Assembly: GCA_020199975.1 (NCBI GenBank)
Contig: JAIVJP010000065.1
Location: 1-6,785 of the forward strand
Reading direction: 5' to 3'
DNA: 6,785 nt
Source: Acidobacteriota bacterium
GTDB taxonomy: Bacteria > Acidobacteriota > Blastocatellia > Pyrinomonadales > Pyrinomonadaceae
The notes beneath the pieces were generated by a model. That model was not told where the DNA came from and did not search any database. It saw nothing but the letters and a program-made list of their open reading frames with translations. Both the position numbers and the translations under genes were made by a program. Position 1 is the stretch's first letter, and each line of letters begins with the position of its first letter. Of the stretch, positions 6,648 to 6,785 are shown in pieces.

Positions 6648-6743
6648 CTTCACGCTAAAGCGTAACCAGGTCTTCGTGCTGAAGGCGTGAACCAGGCCTT
6701 CGTACTGAAGGCTGTGAACCAGGTCTTCACGCTGAAGGCGTGG
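6648..6743 (+). repeat. Tandem 26-27-nt array of CTGAA-loop hairpins
   Basis: Three head-to-tail units begin at 6664, 6690 and 6717, each starting AACCAGG followed by YCTTC, five bases and GAAGG. A shortened unit at 6648-6663 precedes them (ACGC/GCGT around TAAA). The last unit holds a perfect stem CACGC/GCGTG (6728-6742) around TGAAG. The unit at 6690 can instead pair CCTTC with GAAGG (6697-6711). No spacers separate the units, so this is not a CRISPR array. The stretch 6543-6785 holds no gene. Confidence 0.8.
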
Positions 6744-6753
6744 AAGTTAATAG

Positions 6754-6773
6754 CCGGGGGCCAGCGCCCCCGG
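6754..6773 (+). repeat. GC-rich 8-bp hairpin at the right end of the palindrome cluster
   Basis: CCGGGGGC (6754-6761) pairs with GCCCCCGG (6766-6773) around CAGC. It is preceded by TAATAG. A weaker copy of the same layout (TAATAGCC, a GGG run and then a CCCCCG run) lies at 6006-6031 upstream of the transposase gene. No T-run follows. Confidence 0.8.
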
Positions 6774-6785
6774 AGAGTTCAGTCC

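Larger units (their letters stand above)
6006..6773. mobile_element. Putative IS200/IS605-like or RAYT/REP element
   Basis: A single HUH transposase gene is surrounded by palindromes. CCCTTTCAGGG-core hairpins lie 22 nt before its start and 6 nt after its stop, with a third further on; small subterminal hairpins are how TnpA enzymes recognise their ends. An outer pair, TAATAGCC at 6006-6013 and 6748-6755, each leads into a G-rich then C-rich palindrome and may mark the limits of the whole unit. No TnpB gene is present. No terminal inverted repeats or target duplication are expected for this family, so the limits are uncertain; the minimal element could be only 6049-6565. Confidence 0.45.

Noticed and set aside
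6505..6690. 61-codon frame overlapping the transposase end and the palindromes
   Set aside because: It is made of translated hairpins and tandem repeat (repeated F-x-LK pattern) and has no sign of a real protein.
6648..6743. CRISPR array
   Set aside because: The units abut without spacers, number only three to four and are themselves imperfect palindromes; no cas gene is present.

Overview
The window reads as a chromosomal segment of a moderately GC-rich free-living bacterium. A selenocysteine tRNA gene, a dprA-topA pair, a secreted-type M28 metallopeptidase, heptameric ATTGCCR repeats and an IS200-like transposase set among small palindromes would fit the Acidobacteriota (Blastocatellia-like). 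That assignment rests on remembered style rather than a search and is tentative.

Layout, all genes on the + strand. Positions 1-113 hold no supportable gene but contain a possible promoter. Positions 114-212 are a complete selC tRNA-Sec with anticodon UCA and an encoded CCA end. Positions 213-374 are non-coding and end in a 24-bp tandem duplication. dprA (375-1511) encodes the ssDNA-binding, RecA-loading protein of transformation. The 138-bp gap to topA is almost filled by an inverted repeat built of 7-nt units, which can fold into a long stem ending 10 nt before the topA start. topA (1650-4190) encodes a full-length type IA topoisomerase with an E. coli-like active site and five C-terminal zinc-finger modules. 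After a 119-bp gap, a good ribosome binding site leads into a 22-codon signal-peptide reading frame (4310-4378). Its stop overlaps the ATG of an M28 peptidase body (4375-5904) lying in another frame, so the secreted enzyme appears split by a frame change.

The last 0.9 kb is a mobile or REP-like region. A 150-aa IS200/IS605-type HUH transposase (6090-6542) has hairpins with a CCCTTTCAGGG core on both sides. A 9-bp hairpin, a 26-27-nt tandem array whose hairpins carry CTGAA in the opposite orientation, and an 8-bp GC-rich hairpin follow. This resembles a RAYT/REP arrangement (a domesticated TnpA with its palindromes).

Functionally, dprA and topA are a widely seen DNA-metabolism neighbour pair. 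selC indicates that the organism makes selenoproteins, but no selenoprotein or selA/B/D gene is visible here. The most unusual points are the split M28 gene, the palindrome cluster around the transposase and the repeat-built leader of topA.
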